Source of the DNA: an uncultured Bacilli bacterium
GTDB taxonomy: Bacteria > Bacillota_I > Bacilli_A > RF39 > UBA660
NCBI GenBank assembly: GCA_949440065.1
Contig: CASRZP010000070.1
Coordinates: 1 to 6,738, forward strand
Length of the DNA stretch: 6,738 nucleotides
Reading direction: 5' to 3'
This document shows positions 1 through 6,613 of the stretch, piece after piece. The position numbers and the translations under genes are program-made. How positions within the stretch are numbered: the stretch's first letter is position 1; each line of letters opens with the position of its first letter. The notes under the pieces were generated by a model. It saw only the letters and a list, made by a program, of their open reading frames with translations, was not told where the DNA came from and ran no database searches.

Positions 1-358
1 TTAATTCACTGTAGTTACGAATACAACTTGAAGAAGTATTTCCACTACAAATGATTGAACCTGTTTCCTTACTATTTTTAATTGTTACTACACTACCTTT
101 TGTAATATCAATTGCATAATTTTCAGAAGCTTGTTCTAATGTTTGACCATTAAGGTCAATTGTTACATTACCATCGATAATAAGTTTTGCCTTATTGGTT
201 AACGTAACATCATGAGTTAATACTACATCTTCTGTAACGGTTACTGTAGTATCAATTCTTTCTGCTAATTCTTGAGCATTAACCATAAATGGCATTGCTA
301 AGAAAACAAATACTGTACCTAATAAACCTTTAAATAAATAATTTTTTGTTTTTGACAT
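1..358 (-). CDS. Secreted surface protein with beta-helix-like repeats, N-terminal fragment (cut by window edge)
   Basis: The gene runs off the left edge; 119 codons are visible. The start ATG (356-358) follows an AAAGGAG ribosome binding site at 369-375 with a 10-nt spacing. Residues 1-28 form a classic Sec signal peptide: a short Lys-containing start (MSKTKNYLFK), a hydrophobic core LLGTVFVFLAMPFM, and a VNA|QE cleavage site. The mature part is rich in Val, Thr, Ile and Asn, with strand-turn repeats such as LIIDGNVTIDLNGQTLE and IDITKGSVVTIKNSKETGS. This pattern is typical of parallel beta-helix or pectin-lyase-like folds in large Gram-positive surface proteins. Two Cys residues occur near residues 104 and 112. 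The product is probably exported and may be an adhesin or carbohydrate-interacting protein. Any cell-wall sorting motif would lie outside the window. The gene is divergent from a class B sortase gene, so a substrate-enzyme relationship is possible but unproven. Confidence 0.8.
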   Translation of the reverse strand, partial: MSKTKNYLFKGLLGTVFVFLAMPFMVNAQELAERIDTTVTVTEDVVLTHDVTLTNKAKLIIDGNVTIDLNGQTLEQASENYAIDITKGSVVTIKNSKETGSIICSGNTSSSCIRNYSEL

Positions 359-383
359 GATATTTTATCTCCTTTCATGTTTC

Positions 384-412
384 ATTCTACTGAATTTAGT
401 CAACTTTGTCAA
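384..412 (-). promoter_or_regulatory. Sigma-A promoter of the surface protein gene
   Basis: On the minus strand the -35 box is TTGACA (407-412) and the -10 box is TAGAAT (384-389), separated by exactly 17 bp. The -35 is consensus and the -10 has one mismatch. Transcription should begin near 377, just upstream of the AAAGGAG site (369-375), giving a leader of about 20 nt. Confidence 0.75.
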
Positions 413-512
413 TGATTTTTCAATATTTTCACTAGAAATTTTCGACAAATTCTGTGTTTATTTGAAGATATAATTCATTTTTTAATTCTGCATTCGTTTT
501 ATTTTATTCATA

Positions 513-542
513 TTGAAAAGAATATATACCATATGATATAAT
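513..542 (+). promoter_or_regulatory. Sigma-A promoter of the sortase gene, extended -10
   Basis: TTGAAA (513-518) and TATAAT (537-542) are separated by 18 bp. The -10 is preceded by TG plus one base (534-536), which makes it an extended -10. The predicted start is near 549, giving a leader of about 37 nt before the ATG at 586. A second TATAAT at 469-474 has no good -35 at normal spacing and is less likely to be used. Confidence 0.65.
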
Positions 543-557
543 TAACAACGGAACAAA

Positions 558-572
558 CGTTAGTGATTAACG
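558..572 (+). promoter_or_regulatory. Small inverted repeat in the sortase mRNA leader, next to the ribosome binding site
   Basis: CGTTA (558-562) and TAACG (568-572) are exact inverted repeats around a GTGAT loop. The right arm touches the first G of the GGGAG ribosome binding site (572-576). With only five pairs the hairpin would be weak. It could slightly reduce access to the site, bind a protein, or be chance. Confidence 0.25.
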
Positions 573-585
573 GGAGATGAAATAG

Positions 586-2094
586 ATGAAAAAAGTAAAA
601 AAAATAGTAAAAAAAATTCCCCAAACAACAACAATAAATAAAACAGTCCACCAAAAAAGTGATAAGAAAACGATTATCACTAGTAATCAAGTAAATAAAA
701 CTCCCATGAAAAAAGGAAATGGTAAGCAAAAAGTAGCCATATGGAAAGACACGACTTATTCCAATAATCAAAACACAAAAATAGTAAAACCTTTAGAAAA
801 AAAGATAAGAAAAGAGATTTTAGCTTCTTCTAAAAAAGCAAAAAACGAGCAAGATTTAAGACAAAGACAAGAAAAGGAAAGAGAAAGGCAAATAACTCAT
901 CTAAAAGTTATACCCAAGAAAACAGTAATAACAACTACAAAAGCAAAACAAAAAAAGATGGTAAAAAAGAAACCAAATTTATCGCTTATAGCAAAATTAT
1001 TTAAGAAGAAAGCAAAAAAAGAAATAGTTAAACCAGTAAAAAAAGAAGCAAAAAAACCAGTGATTACTAGCACAATCATTTTAACTCCAGTGAAAAAGCA
1101 ACAACTTAATCCTACTTCTTTACCTAGTAATACCATTAAACCTCAAACGTTAAAGGAAGAATTTAATCAACCGACACCGTCATCTATAACTAATGAAATT
1201 CCCGTAGTTACTCCACCTATTAAAATGGAAAAAAGAACAAAAGAGCTTAAACAGAAAAAGAAAGAAAAGAAAATTTTTACTGGAAAGTTTGTTACTATTA
1301 TTATTCTTATTTGTATTTTCTCTACTATATTAACTATCTGTACTTCTAAAATTTTACAAAGAAAAAAAGATGAGAAATCAATCCACAATCAAGTAGTAGA
1401 AATTCAAAAAGTGGTTAACGTAGAAGAAGTTACTGATAATGACAATACAACAATTATTGAGCCAGTGGAAGAAATACCAAAATTTAATCCATACTGGGAT
1501 TATATTAATATGAATTTAATCAACGTTGATTTTAATTCCCTAAAAGAAACAAATGATCAGGTGAAAGGATGGATTCAAGTAAACGGTACTAATATTAATT
1601 ATCCTTTTGTTCAAGCTAGTGATAACAAATATTATTTAACACATTCTTTTAATAAAAGTTATAACCTAGCAGGATGGGTATTTCTTGATTATCGAAACGA
1701 TTTAAGTCAACTCAATAAAAATACCATTATTTATGCACACGGAAGAATTGATAAAACAATGTTTGGTTCACTTAAAAACATTTTAACCAATGGCTTTTTA
1801 AATGATCCAAATAACTTTGTTGTTAAACTATCTACCGAGTATGAAAATACTTTATGGCAAGTCTTTAGTGTCTACCGAATTCCTTTAACTAGTGACTATT
1901 TAAAAACTACTTTTGTCAATGATAAGCAATTTTTAGATTTCACTAAAATGTTAACGGATAGAAGTGCCCATGATTTTGGTACCACGGTAAATGAAACAGA
2001 TCAAATTTTAACGTTATCTACTTGTTATAATGACGATGGTGAACGTGTCGTTTTACATGCTAAGTTAATCAAAAAAGAAATTAGAACATATTAA
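586..2094 (+). CDS. Class B sortase with a long Lys-rich N-terminal cytoplasmic tail
   Basis: This is a membrane-anchored cysteine transpeptidase that should cleave sorting motifs of exported proteins and attach them to cell-wall or pilin amines. The catalytic domain covers about residues 302-500. It contains the class B hallmark GWIQVNGTNINYPFVQ (328-343), catalytic His385 in IIYAHG, Cys480 in TLSTC, and Arg487 in DGERVVL, so all three active-site residues are present. One transmembrane segment (about 235-252) follows a very basic stretch, so the N-terminus should be inside and the catalytic domain outside; an acidic linker (about 262-300) joins them. Class B sortases are usually about 230-290 residues; this one has 502 because of a 234-residue low-complexity tail with about 60 Lys. 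The start at 586 is supported by GGGAG (572-576) and the promoter at 513-542. Met214 would give a normal-length enzyme but lacks a ribosome binding site. The gene is monocistronic. Class assignment is firm; substrates and the role of the tail are unknown. Confidence 0.93.
   Translation: MKKVKKIVKKIPQTTTINKTVHQKSDKKTIITSNQVNKTPMKKGNGKQKVAIWKDTTYSNNQNTKIVKPLEKKIRKEILASSKKAKNEQDLRQRQEKERERQITHLKVIPKKTVITTTKAKQKKMVKKKPNLSLIAKLFKKKAKKEIVKPVKKEAKKPVITSTIILTPVKKQQLNPTSLPSNTIKPQTLKEEFNQPTPSSITNEIPVVTPPIKMEKRTKELKQKKKEKKIFTGKFVTIIILICIFSTILTICTSKILQRKKDEKSIHNQVVEIQKVVNVEEVTDNDNTTIIEPVEEIPKFNPYWDYINMNLINVDFNSLKETNDQVKGWIQVNGTNINYPFVQASDNKYYLTHSFNKSYNLAGWVFLDYRNDLSQLNKNTIIYAHGRIDKTMFGSLKNILTNGFLNDPNNFVVKLSTEYENTLWQVFSVYRIPLTSDYLKTTFVNDKQFLDFTKMLTDRSAHDFGTTVNETDQILTLSTCYNDDGERVVLHAKLIKKEIRTY
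597..616 (+). repeat. Two A8 homopolymer tracts at the start of the sortase gene
   Basis: Runs of eight A at 597-604 and 609-616 fall within the first eleven codons and encode the Lys pairs of MKKVKKIVKK. Such runs are prone to replication or transcriptional slippage, and a one-base change would shift the frame of the whole protein. In this AT-rich genome, where Lys is encoded by AAA, they may simply reflect composition. Confidence 0.5.
664..1074 (+). repeat. Three dispersed copies of a KK-x-(V/I)-I-T-(S/T) peptide motif in the sortase tail
   Basis: KKTIITSN (residues 27-34, bases 664-687), KKTVITTT (111-118, bases 916-939) and KKPVITST (156-163, bases 1051-1074) share Lys-Lys, a beta-branched pair and a Ser/Thr cluster. 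The intervening sequence is Lys-rich and not clearly repeated, although KIVKP and EIVKPVKK also resemble each other. The motif may be a decayed repeat unit or a functional short motif, or it may follow from the biased composition. Confidence 0.35.
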
Positions 2095-2124
2095 AAGCTA
2101 CTTTCAAAGGAAAATAGCTTTTTT
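2093..2124 (+). terminator. Rho-independent terminator after the sortase gene, possibly bidirectional
   Basis: AAAAGCTA (2093-2100) pairs with TAGCTTTT (2115-2122). An inner TTTC/GAAA stem (2102-2105 with 2110-2113) and an AAAG loop add to it, with one C-A mismatch between the stems. T residues continue to 2124. The left arm starts inside the sortase stop codon. The hairpin lies between convergent genes; read from the minus strand it has an A-tract before it and TTTT at the end of its right arm, so it may also stop transcription of the gene at 2149-2697, less strongly. Confidence 0.7.
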
Positions 2125-2148
2125 CGTATCATGTTAAACATTAATACA

Positions 2149-2697
2149 TTAATCGTTTTTCAAATTCTTTTTATCGCTTAACTGCTCTTTTATCAATACC
2201 TTCATTGATTTAATATTTTCTTCTTCAGACTCATTAGGAAAATAAACGATATTATCTAAATGATAATTCCAAGCTTTAATATCTATACTTGTTTGCATCA
2301 AAATACTATGATATAAAATCATCAAATTAATATATGAATCATAAAGCTCTACTAAACTATCATAATTATTTTCTTTTCTACACTTCTGCAATTTTTTCTT
2401 TAACAATGAACCCATTTCTTTTTCGTATTGCATATCATCGATTCTAAGCGAGAACACCTTTTTTATCTTTTGACAATCATCTTTCGTATCTTCACTTTCA
2501 TCAACAAAACCAACTAGGGAAATTGCTGTTTGATAAGTAATTTGGCAACGATTGATATCTCTTAACCACTGATTAATATCACGAAACATACACTTGATAT
2601 ATCGCTTTTTTTCATTATTGCTCTTTCTTAGAATCTCTTTTTTTAATTGATTGGCACGTTCCATAATTTTGTTCACATAAACTTGATGTTCATTCAT
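2149..2697 (-). CDS. Unrecognised 182-residue, probably cytoplasmic, helical protein
   Basis: I do not recognise this family. The start ATG (2695-2697) follows AAGGGGG (2704-2710) with 6-nt spacing, and its own consensus promoter lies just upstream. The protein has no signal peptide or transmembrane segment. It is highly charged and looks alpha-helical almost throughout, with stretches such as NQLKKEILRKSNNEKKRYIK (16-35) and EKEMGSLLKKKLQKCRKE (92-109) that could form helical hairpins or short coiled coils. Four Cys residues (37, 51, 75, 106) are scattered and do not form a CxxC metal site. It follows the ABC permease genes on the same strand, 77 bp downstream, with no clear terminator between them, so read-through is possible. 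The independent promoter suggests it is not simply part of the transporter operon. No enzymatic motif is visible, and a DNA-binding helix-turn-helix is not evident. Confidence 0.75.
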   Translation of the reverse strand: MNEHQVYVNKIMERANQLKKEILRKSNNEKKRYIKCMFRDINQWLRDINRCQITYQTAISLVGFVDESEDTKDDCQKIKKVFSLRIDDMQYEKEMGSLLKKKLQKCRKENNYDSLVELYDSYINLMILYHSILMQTSIDIKAWNYHLDNIVYFPNESEEENIKSMKVLIKEQLSDKKNLKND

Positions 2698-2723
2698 ATT
2701 ATTCCCCCTTTTTCGTGATACAT

Positions 2724-2752
2724 ATTATATCGCCTTTTACCTTTCATGTCAA
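2724..2752 (-). promoter_or_regulatory. Full-consensus sigma-A promoter for the 182-residue protein gene
   Basis: On the minus strand TTGACA (2747-2752) and TATAAT (2724-2729) both match consensus exactly and are separated by 17 bp. Transcription should begin near 2717, leaving a leader of about 20 nt with an AAGGGGG ribosome binding site. No clear operator palindrome overlaps it, so strong constitutive transcription is the simplest reading. Confidence 0.85.
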
Positions 2753-2774
2753 GAAGAGATTCTGTTAAAATTTT

Positions 2775-3923
2775 CTAATCTTTCTTCCTTCTTTTAGCAC
2801 TAACTACATAAGTACCTAAGATAAATATCATAGAAAATACTAAAATCATTATCATATTAAATATCACTGGTTTTAATGAAGTCAAATTAATAACTTCTAA
2901 AGATTTTACTAATTCATTCGTTTTTATATACCAATAAGAAGGCAAGATGTGGGCTATTTTTATGACAAAATCGGGTAACCATTCCATAGGAACAAACGCA
3001 CCACACAAGAAACTACTTCCTAATGCGATTACATTAACAATTCCATTAATTGCATTTTTATTGGTTAACATATTTCCAATTAAGAACGATAAGGCTAGAG
3101 CACATACCATAAAGATAAATGAATTGATAATATAAATTAAGCCATGCATAGTAAACATAATATTACCTACCAAAATGAAGCTTAAAATCACATAAAACAA
3201 CCATAATACGATAGCAAACACCAAATTGGCTAGGAATAGTGAACGATTATACTCACCTAGTTTGATACTACTAACCATAGTTCGCTTTTTTACTCTTTCT
3301 AAATTAAAACTGGCTAATACTAAACAAATGACATAAATTGTTCCAGCTAGTAAGCAATAATTAGTAAAATTATAGAAAAATGACGCTCTACTTAATTCGT
3401 TAACATCTAACTTACTAGTCAGGCTTACTTCCACTTCCTTTTCTAAGGTACGATTTATATTTTCTATGATTTTATCTTCATCATTTACTACTTCTAAATA
3501 AGTATTAGCTACCTTTAAATAACGTTCTAATAACATATTCGCTAAACTCGCTTGATAATCTTTTGTGCTTTTAATCTCAATGGTTGGATTTTTTCCCTCT
3601 AAAAAATCTTTTCGATAATCTTTAGGAATATACATCATATAATTGATATTTCGATAAAATATAGCATCATTAATTACCTCTTCATCATTTTCTAAAGGAA
3701 TAATATTACTATGTTTTTCCATATACTCAACTAAGTTTTTTGTAATTCCTTCATTGACATCTAAGTTTACAATATAAACATCAGGCTTACTTTCGGTAAA
3801 ACTCGTTGCTGTATCACTCGTTTGCATATTAAAACCACCAAAGAAAATTAACATTACTGTATAAATCAAAATAGGAACTTTACACTTATTTAACACTTTT
3901 AAAAATGTCTTAAATACTATCAT
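2775..3923 (-). CDS. ABC-2 type export permease, second subunit
   Basis: This is an integral membrane subunit that should form the translocation pore of an ABC exporter with the adjacent permease and be powered by the upstream ATPase. The layout is that of the ABC-2 family: one N-terminal membrane segment (about 16-32), a large extracytoplasmic region (about 33-180), then a block of five hydrophobic segments (about 183-206, 228-254, 261-283, 291-312, 353-375) and a basic cytoplasmic end, AKRRKKD. The stretch GSSFLCGAFVPMEWLP (302-317) followed by LPSYWYIKTNEL (327-338) is characteristic of the ABC-2 permease C-terminus. The ATG at 3921-3923 has AAGGAG (3932-3937) 8 nt upstream, lying inside the end of the preceding gene; the two genes overlap by 14 bp in different frames, which implies coupled translation. 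It is the last gene of the transporter operon. The substrate cannot be read from the sequence; drugs, peptides or lipids are all possible. Confidence 0.88.
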   Translation of the reverse strand: MIVFKTFLKVLNKCKVPILIYTVMLIFFGGFNMQTSDTATSFTESKPDVYIVNLDVNEGITKNLVEYMEKHSNIIPLENDEEVINDAIFYRNINYMMYIPKDYRKDFLEGKNPTIEIKSTKDYQASLANMLLERYLKVANTYLEVVNDEDKIIENINRTLEKEVEVSLTSKLDVNELSRASFFYNFTNYCLLAGTIYVICLVLASFNLERVKKRTMVSSIKLGEYNRSLFLANLVFAIVLWLFYVILSFILVGNIMFTMHGLIYIINSFIFMVCALALSFLIGNMLTNKNAINGIVNVIALGSSFLCGAFVPMEWLPDFVIKIAHILPSYWYIKTNELVKSLEVINLTSLKPVIFNMIMILVFSMIFILGTYVVSAKRRKKD

Positions 3924-5094
3924 ATCTTTGTCTCCTTAAACCAATCATTGAAATTATTATCATCAATAAAGAAAAGATAATTAGGCTAACTACATTAAAA
4001 TAAAATCGATTTAAATTATTTCCATAATAATATAGAGAGTAAAAGCCATCAGTAATCATACTTGCAGGATTTATCTTATTTAATAAAGGTACATTGGTAT
4101 CCACGATATATTTCATGGTAATTCCCATCATACCTGATAAGAAACAACCAAACATCGTAATGGCTAGCATAATACCTGTTTTCAAATTTTCATTTGCTCG
4201 TAGTAATGTTGCTATAGCTACGCCAAGCGTTAGTCCTGCAAATGAGCCAAGTAATGTTAATAAAATAATCAAAGGAAAGTTATTTCCATAGTCAACCTGT
4301 AAGACAAAAATGGTATAAATAAACAATAAGAAGACTCCTACTAATTGAACTAAATAACTAGCTAAAACACTACTAAGAATGATTTTTCCTTTTGCTGTAG
4401 GACTAATGGCCACTCGTTTTCCATTATTACTCATATTCGCTAAACTTTGATTAATAGCAACCATTCCTAAAATTCCACCATACAAACAAGTCATAGCAAT
4501 TAAGGTGTAAAATTCTATCATCGTATAGCTTAAATTACGATTAGAAACATCTACAATATTTGCTGAACGATCATGAAATATTTCTAACACTTCTTGATAA
4601 ATTTCTTTTTGCCAAGTAGCAATATCAAAAGAAGAATTTTCTAAAAATTCATTCATGTTTTCTAAAATAACATGAGATACGATATCTTCTATCTGAGTAA
4701 TTTCTAAAACTACATATTTTAAAATTGTTTCATCTACCCCATTAGATGCCACTACTATTTTAGGCTCATCTTCTATTAACAAGTATCCAGTGATTTCATT
4801 ATTTTCTAATAAAGAATTTGCTTCTTCTAATGTGGTATATTGAGTAGAAAATAGTCTTTCTTTAGAATTTTCATCACTAAGTAGACGAAAAGTTTCTTGA
4901 AAAGCTTTGTTATTTTTAAATTCATCATTATCAATAATAGCAATATCAATAATATCTAATTGTTCACTTTTTTCAATATCCGAAAAAGCCATATAAAAGA
5001 ATGTTCCTAAAATTAAAGGAAAAGCAAATGTCCAAAAAATTAATGCTTTATCTTTAAAGAGAGTTTTCAACGTATATTTAAAATGATGTAACAT
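3910..5094 (-). CDS. ABC-2 type export permease, first subunit
   Basis: This is the membrane subunit of the ABC exporter, predicted to pair with the following permease. Residues about 17-37 form a first membrane segment. Residues about 38-190 form a soluble, probably external, domain. Five further segments follow (about 193-213, 237-265, 273-298, 306-326, 364-386). The motif INPASMITDGFYSLYYY (341-357) before the last segment is typical of ABC-2 permeases such as those of DrrB/YhaP-like systems. It has the same overall plan as the next gene but only weak visible identity, which suggests an old duplication and a heterodimer. The start ATG (5092-5094) shares one base with the ATPase stop codon (TAATG). 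The nearest purine-rich site (AAAGGA, about 12 nt upstream) is distant, so translation probably depends on coupling to the ATPase gene. Substrate unknown. Confidence 0.88.
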   Translation of the reverse strand: MLHHFKYTLKTLFKDKALIFWTFAFPLILGTFFYMAFSDIEKSEQLDIIDIAIIDNDEFKNNKAFQETFRLLSDENSKERLFSTQYTTLEEANSLLENNEITGYLLIEDEPKIVVASNGVDETILKYVVLEITQIEDIVSHVILENMNEFLENSSFDIATWQKEIYQEVLEIFHDRSANIVDVSNRNLSYTMIEFYTLIAMTCLYGGILGMVAINQSLANMSNNGKRVAISPTAKGKIILSSVLASYLVQLVGVFLLFIYTIFVLQVDYGNNFPLIILLTLLGSFAGLTLGVAIATLLRANENLKTGIMLAITMFGCFLSGMMGITMKYIVDTNVPLLNKINPASMITDGFYSLYYYGNNLNRFYFNVVSLIIFSLLMIIISMIGLRRQRYDSI

Positions 5095-6032
5095 TAGTCA
5101 CGAAGATCCTTTCCTGTTAATTCTAGAAATACATCGTTTAATGTAGGTCGTTCTGAATAAATTTTAGTATAGGAAATACTCTCTTTTTTGAAATAGTCCA
5201 TTAAGTTAACTAAATTGTTAGCACCTTTTTTATAAGTAATAGACAAAGTAGAATTTTGATAACTAATAGAATCAACGTGAGGAAAATTCTTTATTTCTTT
5301 TAATTTTTCTTTAGATAATTGAGGAATTTCTACGGTAACTTTTTCTTCAATATTGGCTAATTCTTTTAATTCATCAGTTGTTCCAATGGCTAAAACTTTT
5401 CCTTTATCTAGTATAATTACACGATCACACAATATTTCTACTTCTTCCATATAATGGGTAGTATAAATAATAGTCGCACCTTTTTTTCGTAGTGCTTTAA
5501 TACCATCCAAAATGTTATTTCTACTTTGAGGATCAACGGCTACTGTAGGCTCATCTAGAATAATAATTTTAGGTTGATGAGCTATTCCACAAGCAATATT
5601 TAAACGTCTAAGCAGTCCGCCAGATAATTGTTTAGGATAATATTTTACAAATTCTTCTAAACCAACGAGTTTTATCGCTTCCATTATGCATTTTTTTCTT
5701 TGTTCTTTATCTTTAATGTATAAGCCACAAAAGTAATCGATATTATCATACACATTTAACTCATCAAAAACAGCTACATCTTGAAAAACAACACCAATTT
5801 GTCTTTTGATATCATACGCATTAGGACTCATCTCACTTCCTAAAACTTTAATAGAACCCTCATTAAAATTTAATAAAGATAAAATGCAATTAATCGTAGT
5901 TGACTTACCACTTCCATTAGGACCTAAAAGTCCTAGAATCTCTCCTTCATGCACTTCAAATGATAAATGGTCAATCGCTTTTTTATTTTTATATTTTTTC
6001 GTTAAGTTTTCTACTTCAATAACATTCTTCAT
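5094..6032 (-). CDS. ABC transporter ATP-binding protein of the efflux operon
   Basis: This cytoplasmic ATPase drives the two downstream permeases. All nucleotide-binding elements are visible: Walker A GPNGSGKST (37-45, Lys43), Q-loop Gln84 in VVFQD, signature LSGGL (136-140), Walker B IIILDEP with Asp160 and catalytic Glu161, D-loop AVDPQSR (165-171), and switch His193 in YTTHYMEEVE. The signature carries Leu where the textbook motif LSGGQ has Gln; this variation occurs in exporter ATPases and is not a sign of inactivation. Residues about 230-312 form the C-terminal extension usual for this exporter group, ending in ERPTLNDVFLELTGKDLRD. The start ATG (6030-6032) has AAAGGAGG at 6040-6047 with 7-nt spacing, the strongest ribosome binding site in the operon. 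It overlaps the regulator stop by 4 bp (ATGA) and the permease start by 1 bp. The family assignment is secure; the exported compound is unknown. Confidence 0.95.
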   Translation of the reverse strand: MKNVIEVENLTKKYKNKKAIDHLSFEVHEGEILGLLGPNGSGKSTTINCILSLLNFNEGSIKVLGSEMSPNAYDIKRQIGVVFQDVAVFDELNVYDNIDYFCGLYIKDKEQRKKCIMEAIKLVGLEEFVKYYPKQLSGGLLRRLNIACGIAHQPKIIILDEPTVAVDPQSRNNILDGIKALRKKGATIIYTTHYMEEVEILCDRVIILDKGKVLAIGTTDELKELANIEEKVTVEIPQLSKEKLKEIKNFPHVDSISYQNSTLSITYKKGANNLVNLMDYFKKESISYTKIYSERPTLNDVFLELTGKDLRD

Positions 6033-6601
6033 TGAATCTCCTCCTTTATCTTATATCCTGTTACCATTTCCCTTACCGTATTTTCTAATAATAAATCAAG
6101 TTCCTCATCTTTTATTTTAATGGTTTTCGTTGCTACTAAACAGGCTAAACCATGAGTAAAAATCCACACTTTTACATGAAATTTTTTCTGTTCTTGGTAA
6201 GAAAAATGGGTTAATTTTTGCCCTGCTTTAATGATATCATCTCCCATGACATCATTCATCACAAAACACTCAGCATCTAAGTTTGTCTTTTGCATAAATA
6301 AAATTTTAAAAAACTCTGGATAATCTTTCGCAAATTTAATGTATCCTAAACCCATTTGTTTATAAGACTTTTCTAAATCTTTTCCCTTCATCATATATTC
6401 TTGATACTCTTCATAAATTTTTTGATGAACAATTTTATTTAATTCTTCCATACTTTGAAAGTTATGAAAAATAGGTTGTATTGAACAATTTAACTCTTTG
6501 GCTATTCTTCTTGAATTAACATGAGCAAATCCTTCAGCTTTCACAATTTCATAAGCACAATCAATAATATCTTGCTTACTAATTTTTCTAACTGGTGGCA
6601 T
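6029..6601 (-). CDS. TetR-family transcriptional regulator of the ABC exporter operon
   Basis: This is a predicted homodimeric repressor whose ligand-binding C-terminal domain releases DNA when it binds a small molecule. The first 50 residues match the TetR DNA-binding domain: helix 1 KQDIIDCAYEIVKAEGF (9-25), then the helix-turn-helix NSRRIAKELNCSIQPIFHNF (29-48) with the recognition helix at SIQPIFHNF, followed by SMEEL. Residues about 53-190 are helical and give a total length of 190, normal for the family. The start ATG (6599-6601) has AGAAAGGAG (about 6605-6613) just upstream. It is the first gene of the operon and overlaps the ATPase start by 4 bp (ATGA), so regulator and pump are made together. 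Palindromes around its promoter are probable autoregulatory operators. The inducer is unknown and might be the pump's own substrate. Confidence 0.92.
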   Translation of the reverse strand: MPPVRKISKQDIIDCAYEIVKAEGFAHVNSRRIAKELNCSIQPIFHNFQSMEELNKIVHQKIYEEYQEYMMKGKDLEKSYKQMGLGYIKFAKDYPEFFKILFMQKTNLDAECFVMNDVMGDDIIKAGQKLTHFSYQEQKKFHVKVWIFTHGLACLVATKTIKIKDEELDLLLENTVREMVTGYKIKEEIQ

Positions 6602-6613
6602 ATTTCTCCTTTC

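Noticed and set aside
469..474. TATAAT as an alternative plus-strand promoter for the sortase
   Set aside because: The nearest -35-like hexamer (TCGACA, 442-447) is 21 bp away; the extended -10 at 537-542 has a much better -35 and spacing.
534..540. TGATATA in the sortase promoter as an extra copy of the TetR leader half-site
   Set aside because: It is part of an extended -10 element and lacks the TATATCA partner, so composition explains it.
508..771. Open frame on the minus strand (87 codons) opposite the start of the sortase gene
   Set aside because: Its Phe/Tyr/Ile-rich product is the antisense of Lys- and Asn-rich codons, it crosses the sortase promoter, and the plus-strand gene is supported by active-site motifs, promoter and ribosome binding site.
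897..1388. Two minus-strand open frames (897-1136 and 1167-1388) inside the sortase tail region
   Set aside because: They are Phe/Val-rich mirrors of poly-Lys coding sequence, with no matching promoter or ribosome binding site seen; they reflect composition only.
1225..2094. Shorter sortase starting at Met214
   Set aside because: It would give a typical class B length, but the preceding sequence (TACTCCACCTATTAAA) has no Shine-Dalgarno match, whereas the long start has promoter and GGGAG.
2947..3135. Plus-strand open frame of 62 codons inside permease 2
   Set aside because: It is antisense to conserved permease membrane segments and has no supporting signals.
4094..4291. Plus-strand open frame of 65 codons inside permease 1
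   Set aside because: It lies opposite the conserved ABC-2 region and has no ribosome binding site or recognisable domain.
5806..6120. Plus-strand open frame of 104 codons opposite the ATPase/TetR junction
   Set aside because: It is antisense to Walker A and spans two well-supported minus-strand genes; a shadow.
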